Source: Candidatus Aminicenantota bacterium
GTDB lineage: Bacteria > Acidobacteriota > Aminicenantia > Aminicenantales > Aminicenantaceae
Length of the DNA stretch: 34,898 nucleotides
Direction: 5' to 3'
Assembly: GCA_021162615.1 (NCBI GenBank)
Contig: JAGGYH010000080.1
Coordinates: 1-34,898, forward strand
Within the stretch, counting starts at the first letter, position 1. Each line of letters begins with the position of its first letter. The notes beneath the pieces are model-generated. The model did not search any database. It saw only the letters and a program-made list of their open reading frames with translations, and had not been told where the DNA came from. A program made the position numbers and the translations under genes. Shown piece by piece: positions 26,833 through 34,898 of this stretch.

Positions 26833-27486
26833 ATTCTCTTCTTTATGATGCTTGATAACCCTCCCCTCTACAATATAGATCACATCCTCACAGATATTTG
26901 TGGCCAAATCGGCTATTCGCTCAAAATTATTGGAAATCTGGATAAGTTTAATGGACTGCTCTATGGTCGAAGGATCCGAAAACATATAAGTAATCAGTTC
27001 CCTGAAGATTTGATTGTTAATGCTGTCTATCTTGCTGTCCCTTTCACACACACTTTTTGCTAAACCAGGGTCTTCTTTAACAAAGGAATCAATACTGTCT
27101 TTAATCATGTGTATGGTTATATCAGCTGTCTTCGGAATACCTATAAGAGGTTTAACCATGGGGTTTTCTATGAGGAAAAGGCCTCTTTCGGCAATATTAA
27201 CCGCATGGTCAGCCATTCTTTCCAAATCATTGTTCATCTTTAATATCATCAGTATGATACGGAGATCTTTGGCTGTCGGCTGAAATTTTGCCATAACAAC
27301 TGTGCCCTGCTCTTCAATATTTATCTCCTCTTCATTGGCTCTGGGTTCTAGTTTTTCTATGACCTCCGTAAGCAGAGATCTCTTTTTTTCCATCAATCCC
27401 TGGATACTTTGCTTTATCATTTGTTCCACCAAAGCCGCATACTCCACAATTCTCTTTTTTAATGAGACCAGTTCTGTTTCCAGCAT
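26815..27486 (-). CDS. phoU: Phosphate signalling protein PhoU
   Basis: 223 residues, two PhoU three-helix repeats. Metal-binding-type motifs E/DxxxD-like: NDLERMADHAVNIAER in repeat 1 and NNFERIADLATNICEDVIY in repeat 2. It restrains PstSCAB and the PhoR kinase when phosphate is plentiful. The last five residues, MGTSH, and the TAG stop are encoded by the REP-like element, so the natural end of the protein has been replaced or extended. Last gene of the operon, 40 nt after pstB. Confidence 0.96.
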   Translation of the reverse strand: MLETELVSLKKRIVEYAALVEQMIKQSIQGLMEKKRSLLTEVIEKLEPRANEEEINIEEQGTVVMAKFQPTAKDLRIILMILKMNNDLERMADHAVNIAERGLFLIENPMVKPLIGIPKTADITIHMIKDSIDSFVKEDPGLAKSVCERDSKIDSINNQIFRELITYMFSDPSTIEQSIKLIQISNNFERIADLATNICEDVIYIVEGRVIKHHKEENMGTSH

Positions 27487-27526
27487 TGTCTCCTCCTGTC
27501 ATCATTTCTATAAAATATAAAAAGTT

Positions 27527-28288
27527 CTATCCGAACTTTCCCGTCAAATAATCCTCGGTCATCTTGTTTTTGGGTACGGTAAACAGTTCATCGGTGGGCG
27601 CGTATTCAATCAACTCCCCCAGATAAAGAAAAACCGTGTATTGAGAAATCCTGGCAGCCTGCTGCATGTTGTGTGTGACGATCACAATGGTGTAATCTTT
27701 TCTGAGCTCTTCTATGAGCTCTTCAATTTTTTTCGTTGAAATAGGATCAAGGCTTGCGGCAGGCTCATCAAAAAGTATCACCTCCGGCTCTACGGCCAGG
27801 CATCGTGCGATACAGAGCCTCTGCTGCTGACCTCCGGAAAGACCCAGGGCATTCTCATGAAGCCTGTCTTTCACTTCATTCCATATAGCGGCATCCTCAA
27901 GGGACTTGAGTACTCTCTCTTCAATAGCATTTTTATCTTTCATCCCATTGACCTTGAGCCCGTAGCTGATATTATCAAAAATACTTTTGGGAAAAGGGTT
28001 CGGCTTCTGGAAAACCATGCCCACCCGCCTTCTTATATCCGCTATATCCACTTTCGGCCTGTAGATATCCTCGCCATCCAAACAGATCTTCCCTTCAAAC
28101 CGCATCCGTGGAATCAGGTCGTTCATACGGTTGAACAAACGAATGAACGTAGACTTGCCGCAGCCCGAAGGACCGATAATGGCTGTGACCAGGTTCTCAT
28201 AGATATCCATGCTTATGTTTTTCAAAGCACAGGACTTTCCGTAGAAAAAATTTATGTTCTCAGCCTTGATTTTTACTTTATTGCTCAT
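27527..28288 (-). CDS. pstB: Phosphate ABC transporter ATP-binding protein
   Basis: 253 residues. Walker [10 protein letters not shown], signature [16 protein letters not shown], Walker [14 protein letters not shown] and switch His in IVTHNMQQA are all intact. The [13 protein letters not shown] segment is PstB-specific. Powers phosphate import with PstC and PstA. Overlaps pstA by 11 nt. Confidence 0.98.
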   Translation of the reverse strand: MSNKVKIKAENINFFYGKSCALKNISMDIYENLVTAIIGPSGCGKSTFIRLFNRMNDLIPRMRFEGKICLDGEDIYRPKVDIADIRRRVGMVFQKPNPFPKSIFDNISYGLKVNGMKDKNAIEERVLKSLEDAAIWNEVKDRLHENALGLSGGQQQRLCIARCLAVEPEVILFDEPAASLDPISTKKIEELIEELRKDYTIVIVTHNMQQAARISQYTVFLYLGELIEYAPTDELFTVPKNKMTEDYLTGKFG

Positions 28289-29129
28289 ATGCTTTCCTGT
28301 ATTTTTGGCGTATTATAATCGCTGCTGCTGAAATCGCAAGGACCAATGCAAGAAGTATCAATGCGCATCCGTAAGCAATCTGTGTCTGCTCCTGAGGATG
28401 AGTTCCTTCGGCCATGAGAGCGTATATATGGTAAGGCAAAGCCATGACCTCGGAAAAAATGGACTTGGGAAACCCTCTGTTATAAAAAGTCGCGGCTGTA
28501 AAAAGTATGGGAGCTGTCTCCCCTGCCACACGGCCGATGCTCAAAATAACTCCTGTAAGTATCCCCGGAAGAGCTGCGGGAAGCACTGTGCTCCTTATGG
28601 TCTGCCAGTGAGTCGCACCCAGAGCCAGTGAGGCTTCCCTGTATGACTGAGGCACAGCTAACAGAGCCTCCTGGGAGGCCGAGATGATTTGAGGGAGCAC
28701 CAGTATACCTAAAGTGAGGCATCCGGCCAGTATCGAGACGCCAAACCCGAAAAGTTTAACAAATATGGCTAATCCGAAAAGCCCGAAAACAACAGACGGC
28801 ACTCCGGCCAGATTGTTTATGCTCATACGTATAATGTTAATGACAAAACTCTTGGGAGAATACTCTGTTAAATAGATGGCACAAGCCACACCCAGGGGAA
28901 GAGAAAAAAGGATGGCGCCCATTGTCAGATAAAAGGTTCCCACTATAGCCGGAGCAACCCCTCCGGCCGTCATAGCCTCACGAGGGACCTGGGTGATAAA
29001 ATCCCAGGATATTATTTTGAAACCTCTGATAGTGATAAAGTAAATAATGGAACCCAGAAAAAAGACAGCTGTGCTTATGCAGAGAAACAAAAGCCCAAAC
29101 CCCATGTTTTGACCGAACTTTTTTTTCAT
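28278..29129 (-). CDS. pstA: Phosphate ABC transporter permease PstA
   Basis: 283 residues with six membrane helices. The permease-ATPase coupling loop is [49 protein letters not shown] and [14 protein letters not shown] are typical of PstA. Overlaps pstC upstream by 4 nt and pstB downstream by 11 nt. Confidence 0.97.
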   Translation of the reverse strand: MKKKFGQNMGFGLLFLCISTAVFFLGSIIYFITIRGFKIISWDFITQVPREAMTAGGVAPAIVGTFYLTMGAILFSLPLGVACAIYLTEYSPKSFVINIIRMSINNLAGVPSVVFGLFGLAIFVKLFGFGVSILAGCLTLGILVLPQIISASQEALLAVPQSYREASLALGATHWQTIRSTVLPAALPGILTGVILSIGRVAGETAPILFTAATFYNRGFPKSIFSEVMALPYHIYALMAEGTHPQEQTQIAYGCALILLALVLAISAAAIIIRQKYRKAYEQ

Positions 29130-30010
29130 CTTCCCAACCCCAGTTTCTTACGGAACCTTCTGGTAATAAGCTCTGCGATCACATTAAAAACAAGAATAAT
29201 AAAAAACAAAATGAGCCCTATGGCAAAAAGGGAATGATAGTGTGTGCTCCCCATGACCGCTTCTCCCATTTCCGCCGCAATAGTCGACGTCATGGGCCTT
29301 ACGGGCTGAAACAAGGTATGGGGAATCACCGCGGCTCCTCCTGTGACCATCAGAACAGTCATGGTCTCTCCAACGGCCCGGCTCATTCCAAGTATGATAG
29401 AGGTTGAGATCCCTGAGGCAGACGCAGGAAAAACCACTCGGGTCAACGTCTGCCATCTGTTAGCCCCCACTGCCAGAGAAGCCTCTCGGAAACTGCGGGG
29501 GACAAAACTGAGCGCATCTTCGGATATACTGCATACAGTGGGAGTGGCCATGATGCCGAGCATAAGACTTCCGGTAAAAGCGGTCAGTCCTACAGGAAGA
29601 TTTAAAAGTCTTTGGATAAAGGGCGCGATCACCACTATTCCAAAAAAACCATAGACTATGGACGGAATACCGGCCAAGATCTCAATGATGGGCTTGAGCA
29701 CTGCTTTCAGTCTTTTCCCGGCCAGCTCGTTTATGAACAGCGCACTGCCCACTCCTATAGGAACACAGAACAGCACAGCTCCGGCAGTCACCCAAAGAGA
29801 TCCCAGAATCAGAGGCAAAATACCGAAATCAGGCGGCTCATAGGTCGGATACCAGCTCTTCCCCAACACAAAGTCGAAAAAACCCACTTCCTTGAATACA
29901 GGAAGTCCCTCAATGAACAGGGTTACGGTGATCCCGACGAGAAAAAGAAGAGAGGCAAATGCCAGAAGAGTGAACAAGACTTTGTAGATTCTTTCTCTTA
30001 TCCGGTGCAT
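29126..30010 (-). CDS. pstC: Phosphate ABC transporter permease PstC
   Basis: 294 residues, six membrane helices. EILAGIPSIVYGFFGIVVI, the coupling loop REASLAVGANRWQTLTRVVFP and MSRAVGETMTVLMV are PstC hallmarks. Sits 40 nt after pstS and overlaps pstA by 4 nt. Confidence 0.97.
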   Translation of the reverse strand: MHRIRERIYKVLFTLLAFASLLFLVGITVTLFIEGLPVFKEVGFFDFVLGKSWYPTYEPPDFGILPLILGSLWVTAGAVLFCVPIGVGSALFINELAGKRLKAVLKPIIEILAGIPSIVYGFFGIVVIAPFIQRLLNLPVGLTAFTGSLMLGIMATPTVCSISEDALSFVPRSFREASLAVGANRWQTLTRVVFPASASGISTSIILGMSRAVGETMTVLMVTGGAAVIPHTLFQPVRPMTSTIAAEMGEAVMGSTHYHSLFAIGLILFFIILVFNVIAELITRRFRKKLGLGR

Positions 30011-30050
30011 TTCATCTTCCGTCCTTTGCCTATAGAAATATAAACATACG

Positions 30051-30878
30051 TTATATAAGGGGTACGTATCCAGCTTTTTCTACTAATTCCTGTCCCTTTT
30101 CACTCAGGACAAAATCAATGAATGCTTTCACGACTCCTGCAGGAGCTCCGTTTGTGTACATAAACAGCTTTCTGGCAAGTTTATAAGATCCGTTAACAAT
30201 ATTTTTTTTCGTTGGCTGCACTCCATCAACATTAACTCCCTTGACAGCTGAAGACAGATATCCAAGACCTGCGTAGCCGATAGCACCGGGTGTCCTGGAG
30301 ACCGCCTGAGCAACTGCCTGGTTAGAGACCTGCAGCAGAGCATCGGCTCTCACTTTTTCTTTGTCCAAAGCCAGTTCATTGAATGTCTCAAAAGTGCCGC
30401 TGGCACTGTCACGGGATATCACTGTGACCTTCATGTTTTTTCCGCCCACTTCACTCCAATTCGATATCTCGCCGGTATAGATTTTTTTAATCTGTTCAAT
30501 AGAAAGACCGTCGACCGGATTGGATGGATGGACGATCACGGCAATACCGTCCAAAGCCACTACATTTTCATAAGCCTGGACACCGTTTTCTTTGGCTTTT
30601 ACCACTTCCTTGCCCTTGATGGGACGTGACGCATCCGCGATATCGCAGGTACCGTCGATCAGAGACGCGATTCCCACGCCCGAACCTCCGCCTTGCACAG
30701 AAATGTTCACGTCCGAATGCACATCCATAAAGGCTTCAGCACAGGACTGCGCAATGGGAAGAACCGTTGTTGATCCCTTAATTGTCAAACTCTTGGCAGC
30801 AAATGTGGGGACATTGCCCATCAATCCCACACACAACACGGCTGCCACGACCGTGATGGCTATCTTGCTTTTAAACAT
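30051..30878 (-). CDS. pstS: Periplasmic phosphate-binding protein
   Basis: 275 residues. Sec signal with probable cleavage after TFA. Phosphate is held by IKGSTTVLPI, GGGSGVGIASLIDG and SRDSASGTFETF; these loops are all present. Final residues KAGYVPL are typical. Delivers phosphate to PstCA. It lies only 37 nt after the porin gene with no Pho box or promoter visible in the gap, so it is probably transcribed with the porin. Confidence 0.96.
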   Translation of the reverse strand: MFKSKIAITVVAAVLCVGLMGNVPTFAAKSLTIKGSTTVLPIAQSCAEAFMDVHSDVNISVQGGGSGVGIASLIDGTCDIADASRPIKGKEVVKAKENGVQAYENVVALDGIAVIVHPSNPVDGLSIEQIKKIYTGEISNWSEVGGKNMKVTVISRDSASGTFETFNELALDKEKVRADALLQVSNQAVAQAVSRTPGAIGYAGLGYLSSAVKGVNVDGVQPTKKNIVNGSYKLARKLFMYTNGAPAGVVKAFIDFVLSEKGQELVEKAGYVPLI

Positions 30879-30915
30879 GTGAAAATCTCCTTTTATTTTA
30901 ATTTATTCCATCCTG

Positions 30916-31938
30916 TTATTTGAATTTCCAGAAGAAGGTGAGGTTGATATACGCATCATCTCCCGGAATATCCCCTTCGTCCGGTTCGTCGTAGAATACA
31001 TACTTGACGTTGGGAATGATCCAGATGCTCTTGGCTATCTCATAGCTGATACCGCCGATAATAAGGTTGGATGGTGCCGCTGTGGACATAGGAATATAGT
31101 CAATGACCTTTGACACAGGTTCGCCCAGCATCTTGTCATAACGGGCAATAAAATCCAGCTTTTTTGATGCTGAAACAACAGCAAACCCGGAAAGCATAGT
31201 CCAGTCTTTTTCCGTATCCTCATGGTCATAGTGGCGGCTGGCATAGAGAAACCCGATCCGTCCCCAATCTCCCTGGTACGCGGCAAATCCCTGATAGATA
31301 TAGTAATTCTTTTTGTCTTTTGTAGTTTCATAATCGCCGTAGGCTTCCAGAATCAATCCTTTGACGGGCTTGAAAGCAAGAGAACCATAGAGCTTTTTTC
31401 CTTTGTTGGTTTCTGATTTGTTGGATTCTCCGTTTCCAAAGAGAAGGCTGTAGGATACCGTCCCGTTTTTATCCAGGTCTCCCTGAAGCCCGATACCGAA
31501 ATCCCGTGAAGAAGCCATTTTCATAAGGTCAAGGGGAGTTTTTTCCAAGTGCCTGTAGCCCCATACATCCTCCACATTGCTTCCGAAAGCAGGAGTGCTG
31601 ACAATACCAAACATCAAATTCTGCCAGCCGCCTATATCGGCATTCAGCCAGGCATCTTTGACAACCGGATTCGCGGTATCCTTTTCATCAAAATCTCCGG
31701 GGTGAGCCATTTCAAATCTGAGCCTCATCTTGATCTTTTCCGCGAGCTGGTTGTCGTAGGTGAAGTAAATCCTGCGGAACCACAATCCGTTTCTTCCTTC
31801 GTAGTCCTCATTATGATGAGACGCCACATAATAATAGTCACCGAACATGTACCCTTTGAATCTTCCCTGGGCATAGGAAAAACCGGAAAGAAGACTCAAC
31901 ACGAGCACAACACACATCAATAAACTTAGTTCCTTCAT
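30916..31938 (-). CDS. Outer-membrane porin, probably phosphate-starvation induced
   Basis: 340 residues from the ATG with GGAGG and a 5-nt spacer; 22 residues of in-frame sequence upstream are not used. Signal peptide about residues 1-22, cleavage after SYA. The mature chain alternates polar and aromatic residues in strands (GYMFGDYYYVASH, KMRLRFEMAHPGD, WGRIGFLYASRHYD, ILEAYGDYETT), as in OprO/P-like or carbohydrate-type porins. It ends FFWKFK, a Lys rather than the classical terminal Phe. Its place at the head of the pst operon behind a Pho box suggests it passes phosphate or polyphosphate across the outer membrane; the protein itself has no diagnostic motif for that. Confidence 0.82.
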   Translation of the reverse strand: MKELSLLMCVVLVLSLLSGFSYAQGRFKGYMFGDYYYVASHHNEDYEGRNGLWFRRIYFTYDNQLAEKIKMRLRFEMAHPGDFDEKDTANPVVKDAWLNADIGGWQNLMFGIVSTPAFGSNVEDVWGYRHLEKTPLDLMKMASSRDFGIGLQGDLDKNGTVSYSLLFGNGESNKSETNKGKKLYGSLAFKPVKGLILEAYGDYETTKDKKNYYIYQGFAAYQGDWGRIGFLYASRHYDHEDTEKDWTMLSGFAVVSASKKLDFIARYDKMLGEPVSKVIDYIPMSTAAPSNLIIGGISYEIAKSIWIIPNVKYVFYDEPDEGDIPGDDAYINLTFFWKFK

Positions 31939-31980
31939 GAAAACCTCCATTAAAAATTGCTTTAAAAATAAGCTGTCAGG

Positions 31981-31986
31981 ATTATG
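31981..31986 (-). promoter_or_regulatory. -10 box of the porin-pst operon
   Basis: CATAAT on the minus strand, 9 nt after the nearest TTAACA of the Pho box and about 43 nt before the ATG. No separate -35 is present, as in PhoB-dependent promoters where the activator replaces it. Confidence 0.65.
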
Positions 31987-31995
31987 CCGGGTCTT

Positions 31996-32034
31996 TGTTA
32001 ACAAGGAATAAACGTTCTGTTAATTCTCTGTTAA
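31996..32034 (-). promoter_or_regulatory. Pho box, TTAACA-type direct repeats
   Basis: On the minus strand TTAACA occurs at 32029-32034, 32018-32023 and 31996-32001; the fourth slot at 32007-32012 is TTTATT. The period is exactly 11 bp, the spacing bound by PhoB/PhoP dimers. The hexamer is closer to the Bacillus PhoP site (TTAACA/TTTACA) than to the E. coli CTGTCAT. Confidence 0.8.
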
Positions 32035-32066
32035 ATTTCATTAGGCCTACACTGCCTTTTGAACTT

Positions 32067-32259
32067 GAGGAAAATCAGGTGTGGCTGAAGCGACATTGAA
32101 TATTTAGCTTTCGGATGAGGCTTTTCGAGGGTACCCGGCAAAGCCGGGCGACGAGCATGTCTGACCCACGGACGGGGGGAGTTACGCAGTAGCCGAGAAA
32201 AACAAAGAAGAATGGCGTTAAAAATCTGAAGGGAGCACAAGCCGCACCTGATTTTCCTC
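32067..32259. repeat. 193-bp inverted-repeat element of a separate family
   Basis: Terminal repeats GAGGAAAATCAGGTGTGGCT (32067-32086) and its inverse at 32240-32259, 19 of 20 matching. Inside is CCCGGC-AAA-GCCGGG (32134-32148) and a GC-richer core than the surroundings. No open reading frame inside looks like a gene. The 392-nt spacer it lies in also holds the Pho promoter (31981-32034) and the RBS of the symporter gene. Confidence 0.8.
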
Positions 32260-32330
32260 TCTTTACCTGTGTACCTGATTTATGATACATAATAGAGAAT
32301 TATGAAAAGCTGAAATCAGAGGAGTTCAGA

Positions 32331-33713
32331 ATGCAAAGCCAGGATATATTTGACAGAGGGAATTGGGGATCTAAACTCGCCTTTGTCTTTGCCGCATCCG
32401 GTTCAGCTATCGGACTGGGAAGCATATGGCGCTTTCCTATCATGGTGGGACTAAACGGAGGGGCCATTTTTGTGCTGTGTTACCTTTTATCTGTTTTTTT
32501 TATTGGATTTACTGTACTCCTTGCAGAGCTGACCATCGGCCGCCATTCCCAGAAAAATCTTGTAGGGGCCATGATACTCATAAAACCCGGGACTCCATGG
32601 AAAGGCGTGGGTTATATGGGCATCATCACAGGTGTCTTTATTCTCTCCTATTACTCTGTGGTCGCAGGATGGGCTGTCGGATATTTCTACAAGACCATAA
32701 CAGGCGCTTTCAGAGGAGAAGTAACCTGGCAGGCATCCGATTCCCTGTTCAGAGATTTTGCGGCTGACCCTCTGGCAGTGGTCATCTGCCTGTTCGTTAT
32801 CATTGTTATTACCACCTTTGTCATCTCCAAAGGTGTTAAAGGCGGTATTGAAACATGGTCAAAGATTCTCATGCCTGTGCTTTTCATCCTCATCATCATA
32901 CTTTCCATACGGGCTGTTACCCTCCCCGGATCAGGAACCGGATTAGCTTTCTACTTAAAACCTGACTTTTCCGCATTCAACCTCAATGTGCTTTTTTATG
33001 CAGTGGGACAAGCGTTTTTTTCTCTAAGTTTGGGCATGGGGACCATGACCGTATACGGAAGCTATATAACAAAAAAAGAAAACCTCGTCTCGTCAGCAGG
33101 ATGGGTGTGTTTTTCCACGACGCTAGTGGCGCTTCTTGCGGGAATCATAATCTTTCCCACCCTCTTTCATTCCCTGCATTTGACTCCGGAACAGTTCAAG
33201 CAGGAGTTTGAGGTGAGCACAGGGCTCATGTTCCAGGCTTTTCCCATCATCATATCAAAAATGCCCGGAGGATATATATTCGGAATCCTTTTTTTCATAC
33301 TCCTTCTCATTGCTGCCCTCACTTCCACCATATCCATGCTGGAAGTGCCCACTTCCTATCTGGTGGATGAAAAGAAATGGAACAGAACAAAGGCAGCTGT
33401 TCTCATAGGAACCATAGCCTTTTTACTGGGCATCCCTTCAGCCCTTTCAAACGGAGGAGTCAATTTTCTGACAAAAGCCAATTTCATGGTCATAATGGAC
33501 CTTGTGTTCGGCAACATCATGCTCGCCCTGGGAGGTGTTTTGATATGCCTCTTCTTAGCCTATTCCTGGAAGGTTAAAAATTCTCTCAAAGAAATAAGCA
33601 TCGGAAGCAAACGTTTTAAGTTAAAGACCTTGTGGACCTTTAATATCAAATATCTGGCTCCATTTGCTGTTATTCTTATCATTGTTTTTATTGTTATAAA
33701 AAACATTTTATGA
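32331..33713 (+). CDS. Sodium-dependent transporter, NSS (SNF) family
   Basis: 460 residues, LeuT-type fold of 11-12 membrane helices. FAASGSAIGLGSIWRFP is the Na+/substrate site of helix 1, and NGGAIFVLCYLLSVFFIG follows. Helix 6 carries YAVGQAFFSLSLGMGTMTVYGSY. Such proteins import amino acids with Na+; the exact substrate is unknown. AGAGGAG precedes the ATG. Probable co-transcription with the gene at 33759. Confidence 0.94.
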   Translation: MQSQDIFDRGNWGSKLAFVFAASGSAIGLGSIWRFPIMVGLNGGAIFVLCYLLSVFFIGFTVLLAELTIGRHSQKNLVGAMILIKPGTPWKGVGYMGIITGVFILSYYSVVAGWAVGYFYKTITGAFRGEVTWQASDSLFRDFAADPLAVVICLFVIIVITTFVISKGVKGGIETWSKILMPVLFILIIILSIRAVTLPGSGTGLAFYLKPDFSAFNLNVLFYAVGQAFFSLSLGMGTMTVYGSYITKKENLVSSAGWVCFSTTLVALLAGIIIFPTLFHSLHLTPEQFKQEFEVSTGLMFQAFPIIISKMPGGYIFGILFFILLLIAALTSTISMLEVPTSYLVDEKKWNRTKAAVLIGTIAFLLGIPSALSNGGVNFLTKANFMVIMDLVFGNIMLALGGVLICLFLAYSWKVKNSLKEISIGSKRFKLKTLWTFNIKYLAPFAVILIIVFIVIKNIL

Positions 33714-33758
33714 TAGAAAAAACCTATTCTCACAATCCTTAAAAGAGGAGGCCTTTGT

Positions 33759-34715
33759 TTGGATAACACACCTCGAAGGAAATTAAATCCACTGACATTC
33801 TCCCTAAAACTTTTTGTGAGCGCAGCCATACTCTCACTGATCTTGATTTTCAAGACTTCTATAAAAGATGTCCTCAATACACTAACAAATGTAAACATGT
33901 GGTGGCTTGCTGTTTCCTTTTCCCTGCATGGATTAGGTTTGCTGATAAGCGCCATTAGATGGCAGATTCTTGTCAGAGCCCAGGGAGACAGCGTTCCTCT
34001 CAGTTTTTTGGCCAAATCTTATCTGGTAGGAAATTTCTTTAACACCATCCTCCCTTCCCGTATCGGCGGAGACGTAGTCCGTATCTTGGATGGCTCCAGA
34101 TATTCAAAGACTCTCTTAAAATCTTCTGCCATCATCCTTGTGGAGCGGCTTACCGGAATCATCATTCTCTTTCTCTTTGCCTTTGCCGCTGCCCTCTTTC
34201 GTCTGGACATGGCACAAAAAGTGCCGGTTATCTGGATCTCATTGGTCATCGGCTTCTCCGGATTGATAGCAGTCCTTTTGTTCTTTACTCCTTTTATAGA
34301 AAAAATAATCAACAAAATCCCTTCAAAAGGCCTTTTTAAAAAAGCCATCCAAAAGACAATTGAATTCCGCACCACCATCATTTTTTACAAAACGAAAAAA
34401 ACAGCCTTACTCAAAGCCTTTTTATGGGCATTCCTGCTTCAGTCCAATGTAATCCTTCACTTTTTTCTTATCGGAAAAGCACTGCATCTGAACATAAAAA
34501 TCATAGACTATCTTGTTTTTATCCCTATAGTCATGCTGATCCAGTTAATCCCCATAACCATAAACGGACTCGGGCTTAGAGAAGGAGCCTATATAGAGAT
34601 ATTCGAATTCTACGGCATTGCTCCTGAGTCGGCTTTCTCCTTCGCTCTCATAGACGTTGCCTTTATGCTTATCATCGGAGTCATTGGTGCTATAATATAT
34701 GTAACCAGAAAATAA
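33759..34715 (+). CDS. YbhN/UPF0104-like membrane protein (LPG synthase transmembrane type)
   Basis: 318 residues, about eight membrane helices. The segment AKSYLVGNFFNTILPSRIGGDVVRI and ERLTGIIILFLF, and later LIQLIPITINGLGLREGAYIEIF, match the flippase-like domain of lysyl-phosphatidylglycerol synthases and YbhN proteins, without the catalytic GNAT-like domain. Likely involved in moving a lipid or polyprenyl-linked substrate; the substrate is unknown. Start is TTG, chosen because AGAGGAGG lies 7 nt upstream. Forty-five nucleotides after the symporter. Confidence 0.88.
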   Translation: MDNTPRRKLNPLTFSLKLFVSAAILSLILIFKTSIKDVLNTLTNVNMWWLAVSFSLHGLGLLISAIRWQILVRAQGDSVPLSFLAKSYLVGNFFNTILPSRIGGDVVRILDGSRYSKTLLKSSAIILVERLTGIIILFLFAFAAALFRLDMAQKVPVIWISLVIGFSGLIAVLLFFTPFIEKIINKIPSKGLFKKAIQKTIEFRTTIIFYKTKKTALLKAFLWAFLLQSNVILHFFLIGKALHLNIKIIDYLVFIPIVMLIQLIPITINGLGLREGAYIEIFEFYGIAPESAFSFALIDVAFMLIIGVIGAIIYVTRK

Positions 34716-34732
34716 TTTTGCGGCTCAGGCAG

Positions 34733-34898
34733 ATGAAAACAGGGAAAAAAAGCACTCTCTTCCTTTTTGCTTTTCTTCTCTTTTTCTGGCTGTCAAGAGC
34801 TGCCCCAGTCAGAGCTCAAGATATATCAGAATACGAAAAACGTCTTGCTGAGATCACCAAGCAAATAGAAACCATAAAGAAAAAAATCAGTGAAGGAC
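34733..34898 (+). CDS. EnvC-like murein hydrolase activator, 5' part only
   Basis: The reading frame stays open to the window edge (55 codons). Signal peptide: MKTGKKS then a hydrophobic run and likely cleavage after VRA. It continues ISEYEKRLAEITKQIETIKK, a charged coiled coil as at the start of EnvC/M23-type septal proteins, which activate amidases at division. Only this segment supports the call; any secreted coiled-coil protein would look similar. Confidence 0.6.
   Translation, partial: MKTGKKSTLFLFAFLLFFWLSRAAPVRAQDISEYEKRLAEITKQIETIKKKISEG

Noticed and set aside
32031-32290. Two overlapping minus-strand reading frames of about 70 residues
   Set aside because: They run through the 193-bp inverted-repeat element and into the Pho box; no Shine-Dalgarno and no domain.

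Overview
The window is about 35 kb of ordinary bacterial chromosome at moderate GC (I estimate low 40s %). It comes from a Gram-negative-type cell: there is an LptF/LptG lipopolysaccharide-export permease, an outer-membrane porin, periplasmic proteins with Sec signals and σ70-like promoters. No single gene fixes the taxon. A fused LptF-LptG, a CIRCE-controlled groESL, a TTAACA-type Pho box and many short intergenic inverted-repeat elements fit a deep-branching uncultured phylum (Acidobacteriota/Aminicenantota-like) or a deltaproteobacterial-type genome. This is a low-confidence inference. There are no rRNA genes, CRISPR arrays, transposases, phage genes or obvious genomic islands.

Layout. 1-4.0 kb: an inverted-repeat element, a PflX-type radical SAM protein, a DUF3014 membrane protein, a DUF4097-like envelope protein and a class IV-like histone deacetylase homologue. 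4.0-8.2 kb: pyruvate phosphate dikinase and a PLP aminotransferase. 8.4-10.8 kb: pyrK-pyrD-pyrF. 10.8-12.7 kb: a Yip1 membrane protein, tRNA-Gly and tRNA-Cys, and an exported protein of unknown function. 13.0-15.5 kb: the tightly overlapping ddl-ruvX-mltG set. 15.6-19.7 kb: an exported protein of unknown function, a bifunctional-nuclease-family protein and the fused LptF-LptG. 19.7-24.9 kb, minus strand: an unknown cytoplasmic protein, pgeF, purC, cvpA, a Fis-type HTH protein and groES-groEL. 25.2-26.5 kb: glycerate kinase. 26.8-32.0 kb, minus strand: a phosphate-starvation operon reading porin-pstS-pstC-pstA-pstB-phoU behind a Pho box. 32.3-34.9 kb, plus strand: an NSS-family Na+ symporter, a YbhN-like membrane protein and the start of an EnvC-like murein hydrolase activator.

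The regulation that can be read directly is good. groESL has a consensus σ70 promoter bracketed by two CIRCE-type operators and ends in a strong intrinsic terminator. The porin-pst operon has an 11-bp-periodic TTAACA array ending 9 nt before a -10 box.

The most unusual layer is repetitive. At least six short elements sharing CCTGR(N)YTATTCAY-type termini, one REP-like paired element and one 193-bp inverted-repeat element sit at gene boundaries. Several supply the last codons and stop codon of the adjacent gene (ppdK, the deacetylase, phoU). I found no clear new defence or biosynthetic system. The repeat-driven remodelling of gene ends is the most distinctive signal.
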